In this document: positions 34,536-42,573 of the stretch, one piece after another | Layout: each line of letters opens with the position of its first letter | How positions within the stretch are numbered: the stretch's first letter is position 1 | NCBI GenBank assembly: GCA_035545555.1 | Contig: DASZYD010000020.1 | Span: forward strand, 1 to 56,022 | Length of the DNA: 56,022 nt | Origin: JANWHZ01 sp035545555 | GTDB lineage: Bacteria > Patescibacteriota > Saccharimonadia > Saccharimonadales > UBA4665 | Direction of reading: 5' to 3' | Made by a program: the position numbers and the translations under genes | The notes under the pieces: model-generated | Databases searched by the model: none | What the model was told of the DNA's origin: nothing | Seen by the model: the letters and a program-made list of their open reading frames with translations, nothing else

Positions 34536-34886
34536 CTAAAACGTGCTTTGGTCATTGATGTAGTTGGTCTGCTCGGTGGGGGTCATGTTGTAGTTGAGGT
34601 GGTACATGATCCATACCGAGGCCAATACGACGACCAAAATCCCCGCAAACGTTGTGCCAAACGCCAGCGTATTCCAGCGTGCCGTTTTGTTGCGGCCAAG
34701 GTGCAGGAAGAATACCAGCTGCACCAGGAGCTGCACGAACGCCAGGGTGAGAATGGCGGCGATGAGCCACGTTGACGGCAGCCCGCCGGCGGCATCATTG
34801 GTGTGGGCGAACGTCAGGCTGAAGGCCGTCACGGTCAATACCAGCGCCAGCACCAGGCCCACGGTGTACGAAACGATCCGGCTCAT
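34536..34886 (-). CDS. cyoD: Cytochrome bo3 quinol oxidase subunit IV
   Basis: A 116-residue subunit with three membrane helices. The family pattern is clear: SYTVGLVLALVLTVTAF, LAFVQLLVQLVFFLHLG (the conserved QxxxQLxxFLH stretch) and a third helix ending IMYHLNYNM. It helps assemble the CuB site of CyoB. ATG 34886 overlaps the cyoC stop (ATGA). Confidence 0.92.
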   Translation of the reverse strand: MSRIVSYTVGLVLALVLTVTAFSLTFAHTNDAAGGLPSTWLIAAILTLAFVQLLVQLVFFLHLGRNKTARWNTLAFGTTFAGILVVVLASVWIMYHLNYNMTPTEQTNYINDQSTF

Positions 34887-35521
34887 CGCGATACCCCCAT
34901 CAAATACACAACCGAGAAGATGAAGATCCATACCAGGTCCAGAAAGTGCCAGAATGTGCTGAACAGCGTAACTTTCCGCACCATGCTTTCCCCTAGGCCC
35001 CGCTTGGCCAAAAAGACGAGCAGGATGATGAGCCACAGGAGCCCCGCGGTAATATGCAGTCCGTGGGTGCCGACCAGCGCGAAGTACGATGACAGAAAAG
35101 CGCTCCGGTGGTATGAGTTGCCTTCTTTGAAGAGGCTGATGAACTCGGACAGCTCCATTGCCAAGAAGCAGGCACCCAGTACCCCGGTGGCATACAACAA
35201 GCTAGCCACAGCCTTTACCCTGCCCCGGTCGGCGAAGTAGACAGCCAGGCCGGCGGTGTAGCTGCTGATAAGCAGGATGAATGTCTCGGCCAGCACGAGC
35301 GGCAGATGATACACATCTTTTTCAGCGGGACCGCCAAAGGTGCTGCTGCGCAGGACCGCGAACGAAGCAAACAGGCCGGCGAACATCAGCAGGTCGGTCA
35401 TCAGGTAAATCCAGAACAGGAAATAGGTCTTGACGGCTTTTTCGGCGGCACGCGCCGCCTCCGCCTGTCGAACGGTCTGCGGCGTAGCAGTTGCCTCAAA
35501 CGCTACCGTAAGTTCGCTCAC
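34883..35521 (-). CDS. cyoC: Cytochrome bo3 quinol oxidase subunit III
   Basis: A 212-residue subunit with five membrane helices, as in quinol oxidases rather than the seven of cytochrome c oxidases. WIYLMTDLLMFAGLFASFAVL, ALVGTHGLHITAGLLWLIILL and FWHFLDLVWIFIFSVVYL are characteristic. It stabilises subunit I. It overlaps cyoB and cyoD by four bases at each end. Confidence 0.95.
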   Translation of the reverse strand: MSELTVAFEATATPQTVRQAEAARAAEKAVKTYFLFWIYLMTDLLMFAGLFASFAVLRSSTFGGPAEKDVYHLPLVLAETFILLISSYTAGLAVYFADRGRVKAVASLLYATGVLGACFLAMELSEFISLFKEGNSYHRSAFLSSYFALVGTHGLHITAGLLWLIILLVFLAKRGLGESMVRKVTLFSTFWHFLDLVWIFIFSVVYLMGVSR

Positions 35522-37485
35522 GCTTGCCTCCTTGCCGTCTCCAGTTCACGGATCTTGCTAGCCGGCAGGACATACTCGGTATCTTCATCAAACGTACGGA
35601 TGATAATGAATGCCACAATAGCAATCGCTGCCAGCCCGGCAATCAGGAACATGTGCCAGACCATGGCAAACCCGAGCACGAAGGTGCCGGCCGCCAGGTA
35701 TATACCCATGGCGGTATTGCGCGGCAGCTCAATATCTTCGTAGTGTTTCGGTGCACTTGTCTTAACTCGCTTCATCTCCCAGAACGCATCGCGTCCGTGC
35801 ACTTCGGGCAATGTGGCGAAGTTGTAGAATGGCACCGGTGACGCCGTTGACCACTCAAGCGTGCGGGCATTCCACGGGTCGCCGGTCGTATCGCGGTGCT
35901 GCCGGCGCTGCGCAATGCTGACCGCGATCTGCACCACTTGCGTGAGCGCGCCGGCGCAGATCACCAGAAAACCCAGCACAGCGACCATAAAGAGCGGCTG
36001 CCAACTCGGGTCGGTGTAATGGTCAAGCCGTCTGGTGGCGCCCATAAAGCCCAAAATGTACAGCGGGACAAAGGCGAGAATAAAACCGGTGAGCCACAGT
36101 GCCACGGCGTATTTGCCAAGCGTTTCGTTCAGGGTGAAGCCGGCAAATTTGGGAAACCAGTACGTAATAGCCGCAAAGATGCCGAACAGCGCACCGCCGA
36201 TGATCATGGTATGGAAGTGCGCGACCAGGAACAACGAGTTGTGCAGCTGGAAGTCGGCCGCTGGCGTGGCCAGCACCATACCGGCAAAGCCGCCGAACGT
36301 AAAGATACTCACAAACGCCAGAAACCAATACATCGGTGTCTTGAGCCGGACATGCCCGCGGAACATGGTCATAATCCAGCTGAAGAACAACACGGCCGTA
36401 GGGATGACGATAAACTCCGTAGAGATGCCGAAGACGGCGTTCACATCGGCGCCGGCGCCCATCGTAAAGAAGTGATGCAACCAGACCAGCTGGGCGATAA
36501 TCGTCACCAAAATGAGGCCGATAATATTTGACGTGTAGCTGGCCAACTTCTTGCGGCTGAATGTCGCCACAATTTCTGAGTACACGCCATAAGCTGGAAT
36601 GATCAGAATGTAAACCTCCGGGTGCCCCCACATCCAGATGAGGTTAATGTACATCATCGGGTTGCCGCCGCCGGTGGTGGTAAAGAAATGCATGCCCAGG
36701 TAGCGGTCCATCGCCAGCATAAAGATGGTAATGGTCAGTATCGGGAAGACCATGATGATCAGCACGCTGCTGCAGAGCGTGGCCCATGTGAACGGCGGCA
36801 TATGCATGAGTTTCATGCCCGGCGCGCGCATTTTGATAATCGTCGCCAAGAAGTTAATGCCGGCCATAAGCGAGCCGAGGCCGGAGATTTGTAAGCTCCA
36901 GATCCAATAATCGACACCGACGCCCGGACTGTATTGCAGCTCGCTCAACGGTGTGACCGACAGCCAGCCGGCCGCGGCGAACTCGCCGCCGAAGACGAAG
37001 AACATGTTCATGAGGATCGCGCCGGCCACGTACAGCCAAAAACCAGTAGTGTTGAGCAGTGGCGAAGCCAGATCGCGCGCGCCGATCTGCAGCGGCACTA
37101 CCAGGTTCATCAGCCCCACCAAAAAGCCGGTAGCCGCAAAGAAGACCATGATATCGCCGTGGGCGGTAAAAATCTGCTGGAAGTGGGCGCCGGTCAGATA
37201 GCCGTGGTTGGCGCCGACCGAAATAGACTGCTGCAGCCAGATCATCAGCGCATCCAGCGCACCGCGGAAGAGCATTAAACCCGCAACGATCATATACATC
37301 ACCCCAATGCGCTTCGGGTCGGTAGTGGTCAGCCATTCGCGCCACAGCCACTTCCACCGCTTAAAGTATGTTAGCGCGACAACGGTGACAACGGCCATCG
37401 TGCAGAGTGCACCCGTGCCGCCGAGCGTAAACCACTCGTGCGGCAAATCGCTCCAGGTTAGCCGGCCCAACAACAGTTCTTTCAT
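35518..37485 (-). CDS. cyoB: Cytochrome bo3 quinol oxidase subunit I
   Basis: A 655-residue heme-copper oxidase subunit aligning along its length with E. coli CyoB. Heme and copper ligands are visible: FTAHGDIM, GHPEVYILIIPAYG (with the cross-linked Tyr and the D-channel Glu), LHHFFTMG and VAHFHTMIIGG. Quinol-site residues equivalent to R71, D75, H98 and Q101 are kept (FRGALD, AHFQQ). D-channel N and D residues are kept (NLVVPLQIGARD). The K-channel Lys (K362 in E. coli, PTGVK) is replaced by Leu (PTAVL), which is unusual. It reduces O2 to water and pumps protons. Confidence 0.96.
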   Translation of the reverse strand: MKELLLGRLTWSDLPHEWFTLGGTGALCTMAVVTVVALTYFKRWKWLWREWLTTTDPKRIGVMYMIVAGLMLFRGALDALMIWLQQSISVGANHGYLTGAHFQQIFTAHGDIMVFFAATGFLVGLMNLVVPLQIGARDLASPLLNTTGFWLYVAGAILMNMFFVFGGEFAAAGWLSVTPLSELQYSPGVGVDYWIWSLQISGLGSLMAGINFLATIIKMRAPGMKLMHMPPFTWATLCSSVLIIMVFPILTITIFMLAMDRYLGMHFFTTTGGGNPMMYINLIWMWGHPEVYILIIPAYGVYSEIVATFSRKKLASYTSNIIGLILVTIIAQLVWLHHFFTMGAGADVNAVFGISTEFIVIPTAVLFFSWIMTMFRGHVRLKTPMYWFLAFVSIFTFGGFAGMVLATPAADFQLHNSLFLVAHFHTMIIGGALFGIFAAITYWFPKFAGFTLNETLGKYAVALWLTGFILAFVPLYILGFMGATRRLDHYTDPSWQPLFMVAVLGFLVICAGALTQVVQIAVSIAQRRQHRDTTGDPWNARTLEWSTASPVPFYNFATLPEVHGRDAFWEMKRVKTSAPKHYEDIELPRNTAMGIYLAAGTFVLGFAMVWHMFLIAGLAAIAIVAFIIIRTFDEDTEYVLPASKIRELETARRQA

Positions 37486-38402
37486 TGTGCTACTCCCTTG
37501 TTGACCAGCGCGGATACATTGGCGCCGGGCATCATATACTGCATAACAACATCGGTGAACAGATTGGCACCAGGCGCAGCGTAGGTCCTAACCGGCGCAT
37601 TGCCGCTCGGCCGGGCCAGCTGTGTGTAGGCGGCGAAATCGAGCACGCGTGACGATTGCCTGGCACTGGCCTTCCAGGAGCTGTACGCGCTGGCGGACAC
37701 GGCTTTGACGGTAAAATCCATGCCGGCAAAGTCATCGCCGCTCAGTTCGGCCGGGCTGCCCGCGTAGCTGCCCTGCTTGTCGGCCTCAAGGTGCAGCTCA
37801 GTCACCATGCCGTTCATGGCATAGACCTGCCCGCTCAGCCGCGGCACCCAAAACGAGTTCATCGGGGCGTCGGCCGTGAGCTGCAGCGAAACAGGCGTGC
37901 CCACCGGTATCTCCATCATATTGACCGCTGCAATGTGATCGTTCGGATAGATAAACAGCCACTTCCAGCGTAGCGCCACCACCTGAATGGTCACCGGCTG
38001 CTTGCTGGAGCTCAGCGCGCGGTACGGGTCGACCAGATGCGCTGTATCCCACACCATGACCGATATGGCGATGATAGCCGCGAGCGGTACCAGCCATGCG
38101 GCCAGCTGCAGGCGCTTGCCCGCTCCCCAATCCGGCGCGTAAGGGCGCCGCATCCCCTCCCGGTAGCGGAACGCTACGAAAAAAACAGTGCTGATGAGGG
38201 CGACGCCAACGACAAACGCAAAGATAAGTGCCCCCCACAGGATGCGTGCCTGTACGTCGGCTACCGGCCCGGCCGGTTCCAGCAGCTGCATATGCCCATG
38301 CCGAACGAGGAGGATAAAACCGATAAGCAATACGATGTACACGGGCAGCAACAATTTGAAGACCGGGATCCGCTCAAGTATGGCCAACAGCCTGCGGATC
38401 AT
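37482..38402 (-). CDS. cyoA: Cytochrome bo3 quinol oxidase subunit II
   Basis: A 306-residue subunit: two or three N-terminal membrane helices and an outer cupredoxin domain. VVALRWKWLFIYPNDHIAAVNMMEIPVGTPV and MNSFWVPRLSGQVYAMNGM match CyoA. The Cys and His ligands of a CuA centre are absent, as expected for quinol rather than cytochrome c oxidases. Unlike E. coli CyoA there is no lipobox cysteine. First gene of cyoABCD; overlaps cyoB by four bases. Confidence 0.94.
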   Translation of the reverse strand: MIRRLLAILERIPVFKLLLPVYIVLLIGFILLVRHGHMQLLEPAGPVADVQARILWGALIFAFVVGVALISTVFFVAFRYREGMRRPYAPDWGAGKRLQLAAWLVPLAAIIAISVMVWDTAHLVDPYRALSSSKQPVTIQVVALRWKWLFIYPNDHIAAVNMMEIPVGTPVSLQLTADAPMNSFWVPRLSGQVYAMNGMVTELHLEADKQGSYAGSPAELSGDDFAGMDFTVKAVSASAYSSWKASARQSSRVLDFAAYTQLARPSGNAPVRTYAAPGANLFTDVVMQYMMPGANVSALVNKGVAQ

Positions 38403-38496
38403 CCTCTATATTCCACACCGGCAAGGCCGGCACCTTCATGCCCGCATCGACACTCGAACCGTATCATATGTTCATAGTACCGCACTGCCGCGTGTC

Positions 38497-38522
38497 TGCC
38501 AAGAAACTGCCTATGCTTGGCA
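38497..38522. promoter_or_regulatory. Inverted repeat between cyoA and cyoE, candidate operator
   Basis: TGCCAAG-N12-CTTGGCA is a perfect seven-base dyad in the divergent control region of the oxidase operon and the heme O synthase gene. The spacing gives two half-sites on nearly the same DNA face, typical for a dimeric regulator. No U-run follows, so it is not a terminator. Confidence 0.4.
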
Positions 38523-38637
38523 TGCGGGCGGAACGTGTGGAGGATGATGCTATAGTTGGTATGATATGGTACGCCGCCGACATAGCGCATCTTCGGGGTC
38601 GCCTGCTGCTGTGGGCGCCAACGCCCGCAGCAAAGTG

Positions 38638-39483
38638 ATGAGCTTCTACCAGCTCGCCAAGCCCGGCATCATCTACAGCAACGTGATGACGGCGGCGGCC
38701 GGATTTTTGTTCGCATCGCGCTGGCAGGGGCGGTGGTGGCAGTTGCCGGCGCTGCTGGTGGGCAATGGGCTGATCATCGGCTCAGCGTGCGTACTGAACA
38801 ATTATATCGACCGCAGTATCGACAAGAAGATGAAACGCACGCAAAGCCGGGCGCTGGTGACCGGCGCCGTTTCGGCGCGGGCCGCGATGACCTATGCAAC
38901 CTGCCTGGCCGTTGCCGGTTTTGTTGTGCTGTGGCAGACGAACGTCCTAACGGTGCTGCTCGGCATGCTCGCCGTGTTCGGCTACGTGGTGCTGTATGGT
39001 ATGGCGAAGCGCCGCACGCCGCACGGCACACTGGTAGGCACGCTGCCCGGCGCGGCGTCGCTGGTTGCCGGCTATACGGCCGCGACCAACCGGCTTGACC
39101 TTGCTGCGTTCTGCCTTTTCCTCATCATGGTGGTATGGCAGATGGCGCACTTTTACTCGATTGCTCTATACCGGCTCGAGGATTACCGCGCGGCGGGACT
39201 GCCGGTCTGGCCGGCACGCTATGGCGCGCGCAGCACGCAGCACTGGATCGTGGCGTACGTGTTGCTCTTTTTGCTGGCGAACATCAGCCTGGTGGCACTT
39301 GGCCGTGCCGGCATAACCTATCTGATCGCTATGGTGCTTGGTAGCGTGTGGTGGCTGGACCGGGCACGCCGCGGTTTTACGGCAGCCGACACGGCTGCCT
39401 GGGGGCGCGGCATGTTCGGCCGCTCACTGCTGGCGCTGCTGCTCCTGAGCGTGGCTCTGGCGCTCGGCCCGCTCTTGCCGTAA
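38638..39483 (+). CDS. cyoE: Protoheme IX farnesyltransferase (heme O synthase)
   Basis: A 281-residue UbiA-family prenyltransferase with about eight membrane helices. The first Asp-rich site is NNYIDRSIDKKMKRTQSRAL and the second is in the MAHFYSIALYRLEDYRAAGLPV loop. It converts heme B to heme O for CyoB. ATG 38638 aligns with E. coli CyoE (SFYQLAKPGIIYSNVMTAAAGFLFAS); an ATG at 38566 would add 24 residues and has TATAGT just upstream. Divergent from cyoABCD. Confidence 0.92.
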   Translation: MSFYQLAKPGIIYSNVMTAAAGFLFASRWQGRWWQLPALLVGNGLIIGSACVLNNYIDRSIDKKMKRTQSRALVTGAVSARAAMTYATCLAVAGFVVLWQTNVLTVLLGMLAVFGYVVLYGMAKRRTPHGTLVGTLPGAASLVAGYTAATNRLDLAAFCLFLIMVVWQMAHFYSIALYRLEDYRAAGLPVWPARYGARSTQHWIVAYVLLFLLANISLVALGRAGITYLIAMVLGSVWWLDRARRGFTAADTAAWGRGMFGRSLLALLLLSVALALGPLLP

Positions 39484-39543
39484 TTCGCCCGGGTGCTATA
39501 CTCTGGCATAAGCCTCGTGCATAAAGAGCCAATCCATTTACGC

Positions 39544-40461
39544 ATGCCTACGACGCCCAATACACAGAACTACACAGTGCCCGGCGAGCCGATAGCCGAT
39601 TGGAAACTCTTTGAGCCTCGTATACAGGATGGTGCAATCGTCGCATTTACCGATCCGTCCGGAAGAAGGTTTGCCCTACGCGAGGGCGAATCACTTGAGC
39701 AAGAACGAAATAGTGCTGGCGGCCGTGATACCTATATTGTGACGGCGACAGACAGAACACTCTTCGACGAATGGGGCCCCAAACTATCCGCAGACAATGA
39801 GGAGCGACTCCGTGCAAGCGGCGAGCTGGGCGTATACTTTGCTGACCTGTATACGGCCGCAGTAGAAGCGAACCCGCATCTGGCAGAGGCAATGATTATT
39901 CCTTCAGGCGGCCACCAGAACAGCGTCCTCACCAAGACTGGCGGCTATGCATCGCACAAAGGCGCAACAACGACTGGAAAGTACGAAGTCACCATCAATA
40001 CTGACGACGGGTGGGCCCACTATGAAACACTCTTACATGCCCGGAGGACCTCAGCCGAAGATTCAGCACGCAAGCTTGGTATTGACCCAACCCGCTTTAC
40101 GGCGAAGCAATTGGCTGGCTTCATTTTCTTGCATGAACTTGGCCACATTGATGATTACATGCATAATGCACCTGATCTATCAACATATCAGGCACGGCGG
40201 GATCGTGACATGCAATCATTGCCCTGGCCTGGCTGGAACCCGGCGCGCATGGCAAATTATCTGGAAAGTGACGAGGGAAAGCGGTTCTGGGCTCAGCACA
40301 GCGGAGAGTGGGTCTCGGCGGGATTACACTCCCCCGCCGATTTGTTGCACTTGCAGGAAACTCGCTATCACGCTCTCGTGACTGAAGATAATCCCGATCA
40401 GTTTGCAGTCGGTGTGCTACGGGGCAATCCACGATTGTGGCAGGAGCAGGCATCTGCATAA
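39544..40461 (+). CDS. Putative zinc metallopeptidase (HELGH motif), otherwise unknown
   Basis: A 305-residue soluble protein without a signal peptide. Its only recognisable feature is FIFLHELGHIDDYMH, an HExxH zinc-binding helix at about residues 196-210, with further acidic and His residues after it. The N-terminal half has no family I know. TATACT at 39497-39502 is a likely -10. ATG 39544 is chosen since longer frames start upstream of that promoter. GC is lower than in the oxidase genes, suggesting separate origin. Confidence 0.6.
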   Translation: MPTTPNTQNYTVPGEPIADWKLFEPRIQDGAIVAFTDPSGRRFALREGESLEQERNSAGGRDTYIVTATDRTLFDEWGPKLSADNEERLRASGELGVYFADLYTAAVEANPHLAEAMIIPSGGHQNSVLTKTGGYASHKGATTTGKYEVTINTDDGWAHYETLLHARRTSAEDSARKLGIDPTRFTAKQLAGFIFLHELGHIDDYMHNAPDLSTYQARRDRDMQSLPWPGWNPARMANYLESDEGKRFWAQHSGEWVSAGLHSPADLLHLQETRYHALVTEDNPDQFAVGVLRGNPRLWQEQASA

Positions 40462-40526
40462 GCGGACCGGCGTTCTTATAGCCTAGGTTTTCTTAATTAG
40501 ATAGCCTGTGATATAGTTCTATCAAT

Positions 40527-40796
40527 ATGACAATTATGCTTATCACTCACATTTGTGTTGCGCTGGCGGGTATCGGTTTCTCGACGGCTGCGGCAATACA
40601 CCCTTCGCGGCGCCTGCTGCGCGCTAGCTATGGACTGGTTGTCGGTACTATTGCAACCGGGACGTATTTGGTGGTGGCGCTGCATACCGGCCTGTTGCAT
40701 GCCTGTCTGACCGGCCTGCTCTATCTTGGCGTCACATTGGGCGCCGCGGCTATCGCCGAATATCGGCTGCGGCATTCGCAGTCGCCGGCAGCGTAA
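40527..40796 (+). CDS. Small integral membrane protein
   Basis: An 89-residue protein with three probable membrane helices (about 5-25, 33-52, 55-77) and an Arg-rich end. TATAGT lies ten bases before the ATG, giving a very short leader. No family recognised. Its end overlaps the convergent histidine kinase gene by 47 bases. Confidence 0.55.
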   Translation: MTIMLITHICVALAGIGFSTAAAIHPSRRLLRASYGLVVGTIATGTYLVVALHTGLLHACLTGLLYLGVTLGAAAIAEYRLRHSQSPAA

Positions 40797-41778
40797 AACT
40801 GGCTTTTGTCCCCTTTCCCACCGTGCTGGTAAGGGTGATGGTGCCGTGATGCACGTCGGCGATATGCTTGGCGATAGACAGGCCGAGGCCGAAACCCTGC
40901 TGGCCGCTGCGTGCTTTGTCGGCACGGTAAAAACGGTCGAACACATGTTCCAGCGCAGCCGGCTCAATACCGGTGCCGTGGTCGGCCACAGTAAACGTGG
41001 TGGTGTGTATATGACTGGTGGCGGCCAGCGTGACAGCGGTGTGCTCAGGGCTGTATTTAACGGCATTATCCAGCAGGATAACGAGCACCTGGACGAGGCT
41101 GTCGCGGTCGCCATAGACCGGCCGATCGGCCGCAGGCTCAACCTCGTTTTGAATGGTGATATGTTTTGCCGTGGCCCGCGGCTGCACTTGTGCGGCTGCT
41201 TCAGCTGCCAGCTCGCCGCCGCGTAGTTGCGTAAAGCTGTGCTGCAACGTGCTCGATTCCAATTGGCTGAGGCGCAGCAGGTGGTTTAGCAGTTGATCCA
41301 GTTTATCGGCCTCCTCGACATTGCTGCGCAAGGCGGCGCGCAGATCGTCTTTGCTGGCCGCATCGTCGAGCAGGGCGACCTCGCTGCTCATTTTGAGCGC
41401 CGTTAGCGGCGTGCGCAGTTCGTGGCTCGCATCCGCTACGAAGCGTTTTTGCCGCTCGTTGGAGGCCTCAATCGGCCGGAGCGTGCGCCGCGCCAGCCAG
41501 TAGCTGGCGAACCCGGCCGCCACCAGGACGACGATATTAAAGTAGACCAGGTTGAGCAGGATGTGATGCGCGCCTGTTTCGACATCGGTGTCACGCATAA
41601 AGAACGGATTGCCTGAAAACACCGGAAACTCGCGGTAAATGCGCGCCTCTTGCCGGCTCAGACCCGTTGCCAGCGTGTCGGTTGCGAAATGATACACTAC
41701 ACCACTGAAAATAACACTGATGGCCATGACCAGCGCCAGGTACCAGGCGGTAAGCGTAATAGTGGCAGATTTATACAT
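40750..41778 (-). CDS. Sensor histidine kinase (OmpR-type partner)
   Basis: A 342-residue kinase. Two membrane helices (about 10-30 and 77-97) flank a small outer loop. The H-box FVADASHELRTPLTAL places the phospho-accepting His at 119. N-box LLDNAVKYSPE, G1 VADHGTGIEP and G2 GQQGFGLGLSIAKH follow in order. The short sensor loop gives no hint of the signal. It is encoded 15 bases after its response regulator. Confidence 0.9.
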   Translation of the reverse strand: MYKSATITLTAWYLALVMAISVIFSGVVYHFATDTLATGLSRQEARIYREFPVFSGNPFFMRDTDVETGAHHILLNLVYFNIVVLVAAGFASYWLARRTLRPIEASNERQKRFVADASHELRTPLTALKMSSEVALLDDAASKDDLRAALRSNVEEADKLDQLLNHLLRLSQLESSTLQHSFTQLRGGELAAEAAAQVQPRATAKHITIQNEVEPAADRPVYGDRDSLVQVLVILLDNAVKYSPEHTAVTLAATSHIHTTTFTVADHGTGIEPAALEHVFDRFYRADKARSGQQGFGLGLSIAKHIADVHHGTITLTSTVGKGTKASFTLPATANAAADIRR

Positions 41779-41793
41779 CGGGCGGGCGGTGCC

Positions 41794-42471
41794 TTACGCC
41801 TCAAGTTTATACCCAAAACCGCGCAAGGTATGCAGCAACGGGGGCAGCTCGGGAAAGGCACGATCGATTTTGTTGCGCAGGTAGCCTACGTACACCTCCA
41901 CCGTGTTCGGCAGCACGTATGCGTCTTCGTTCCAGACGTGGTTGATGATGGTGTCTTTGCTGACGACCTGGCCTTGGTTGCGCAGCAGAAACTCCAGCAG
42001 CGCATATTCTTTGCCCGAGAGGCGGATGGAGCGGCCGGCACGCTGCACAGCGTAATTAGTGGTATCGACCGACAGATCGCCGGCATGCATAACCGTACCG
42101 GCATGCTGTGGCGGTCGGCGAAGCAGCGCCTGGACACGCGCCACTAGTTCTTCAAACGAAAACGGCTTGACTAAATAATCGTCAGCGCCGCTGTTAAGGC
42201 CGTCCACACGATCACTGACAGCGCCGCGGGCGGTCAACATCAGAATGGGTACGCTGGCGCCTTCGGCGCGGACACGGCGGCATAATTCCAGCCCGTCAAA
42301 CGAGCCGGGCAGCATACGGTCCAGTACGACGACGTCATAATCGGCATCCACCGCGTGCGAGAGGCCGCTGTCGGCATCGTGCACCACGTCCACGGCGTAA
42401 CCTTTTAGCTCCAGCCCACGCTTGATTGCCTGGGCGATTTTTACTTCATCTTCGACGACAAGTATACGCAT
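41794..42471 (-). CDS. OmpR/PhoB-family response regulator
   Basis: A 225-residue regulator: a receiver domain with the acidic pair E8/D9 and phospho-Asp51 (VVVLDRMLPG), LTARG and LVKPF, then a winged-helix DNA-binding domain from about residue 128 (IRLSGKEYALLEFLLRNQGQVVSKDTIINHVW). ATG 42471 is chosen because TATAAT (42487-42482) overlaps the earlier in-frame ATG at 42483 and leaves a leader of about four bases. Confidence 0.93.
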   Translation of the reverse strand: MRILVVEDEVKIAQAIKRGLELKGYAVDVVHDADSGLSHAVDADYDVVVLDRMLPGSFDGLELCRRVRAEGASVPILMLTARGAVSDRVDGLNSGADDYLVKPFSFEELVARVQALLRRPPQHAGTVMHAGDLSVDTTNYAVQRAGRSIRLSGKEYALLEFLLRNQGQVVSKDTIINHVWNEDAYVLPNTVEVYVGYLRNKIDRAFPELPPLLHTLRGFGYKLEA

Positions 42472-42573
42472 AGCAGATTCCATTATAGAACGATAGATGA
42501 GAGTTGGCTGTAGCACCGCACACCACCTCTCAGCTCGGCGTCAGTCGGCACTGTATAATGAAAACCAATCGCT

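Noticed and set aside
34536..35036. A longer CyoD starting at 35036
   Set aside because: The extra 50 residues are the overlapping cyoC sequence in another frame; ATG 34886 matches the family start and gives an ATGA overlap.
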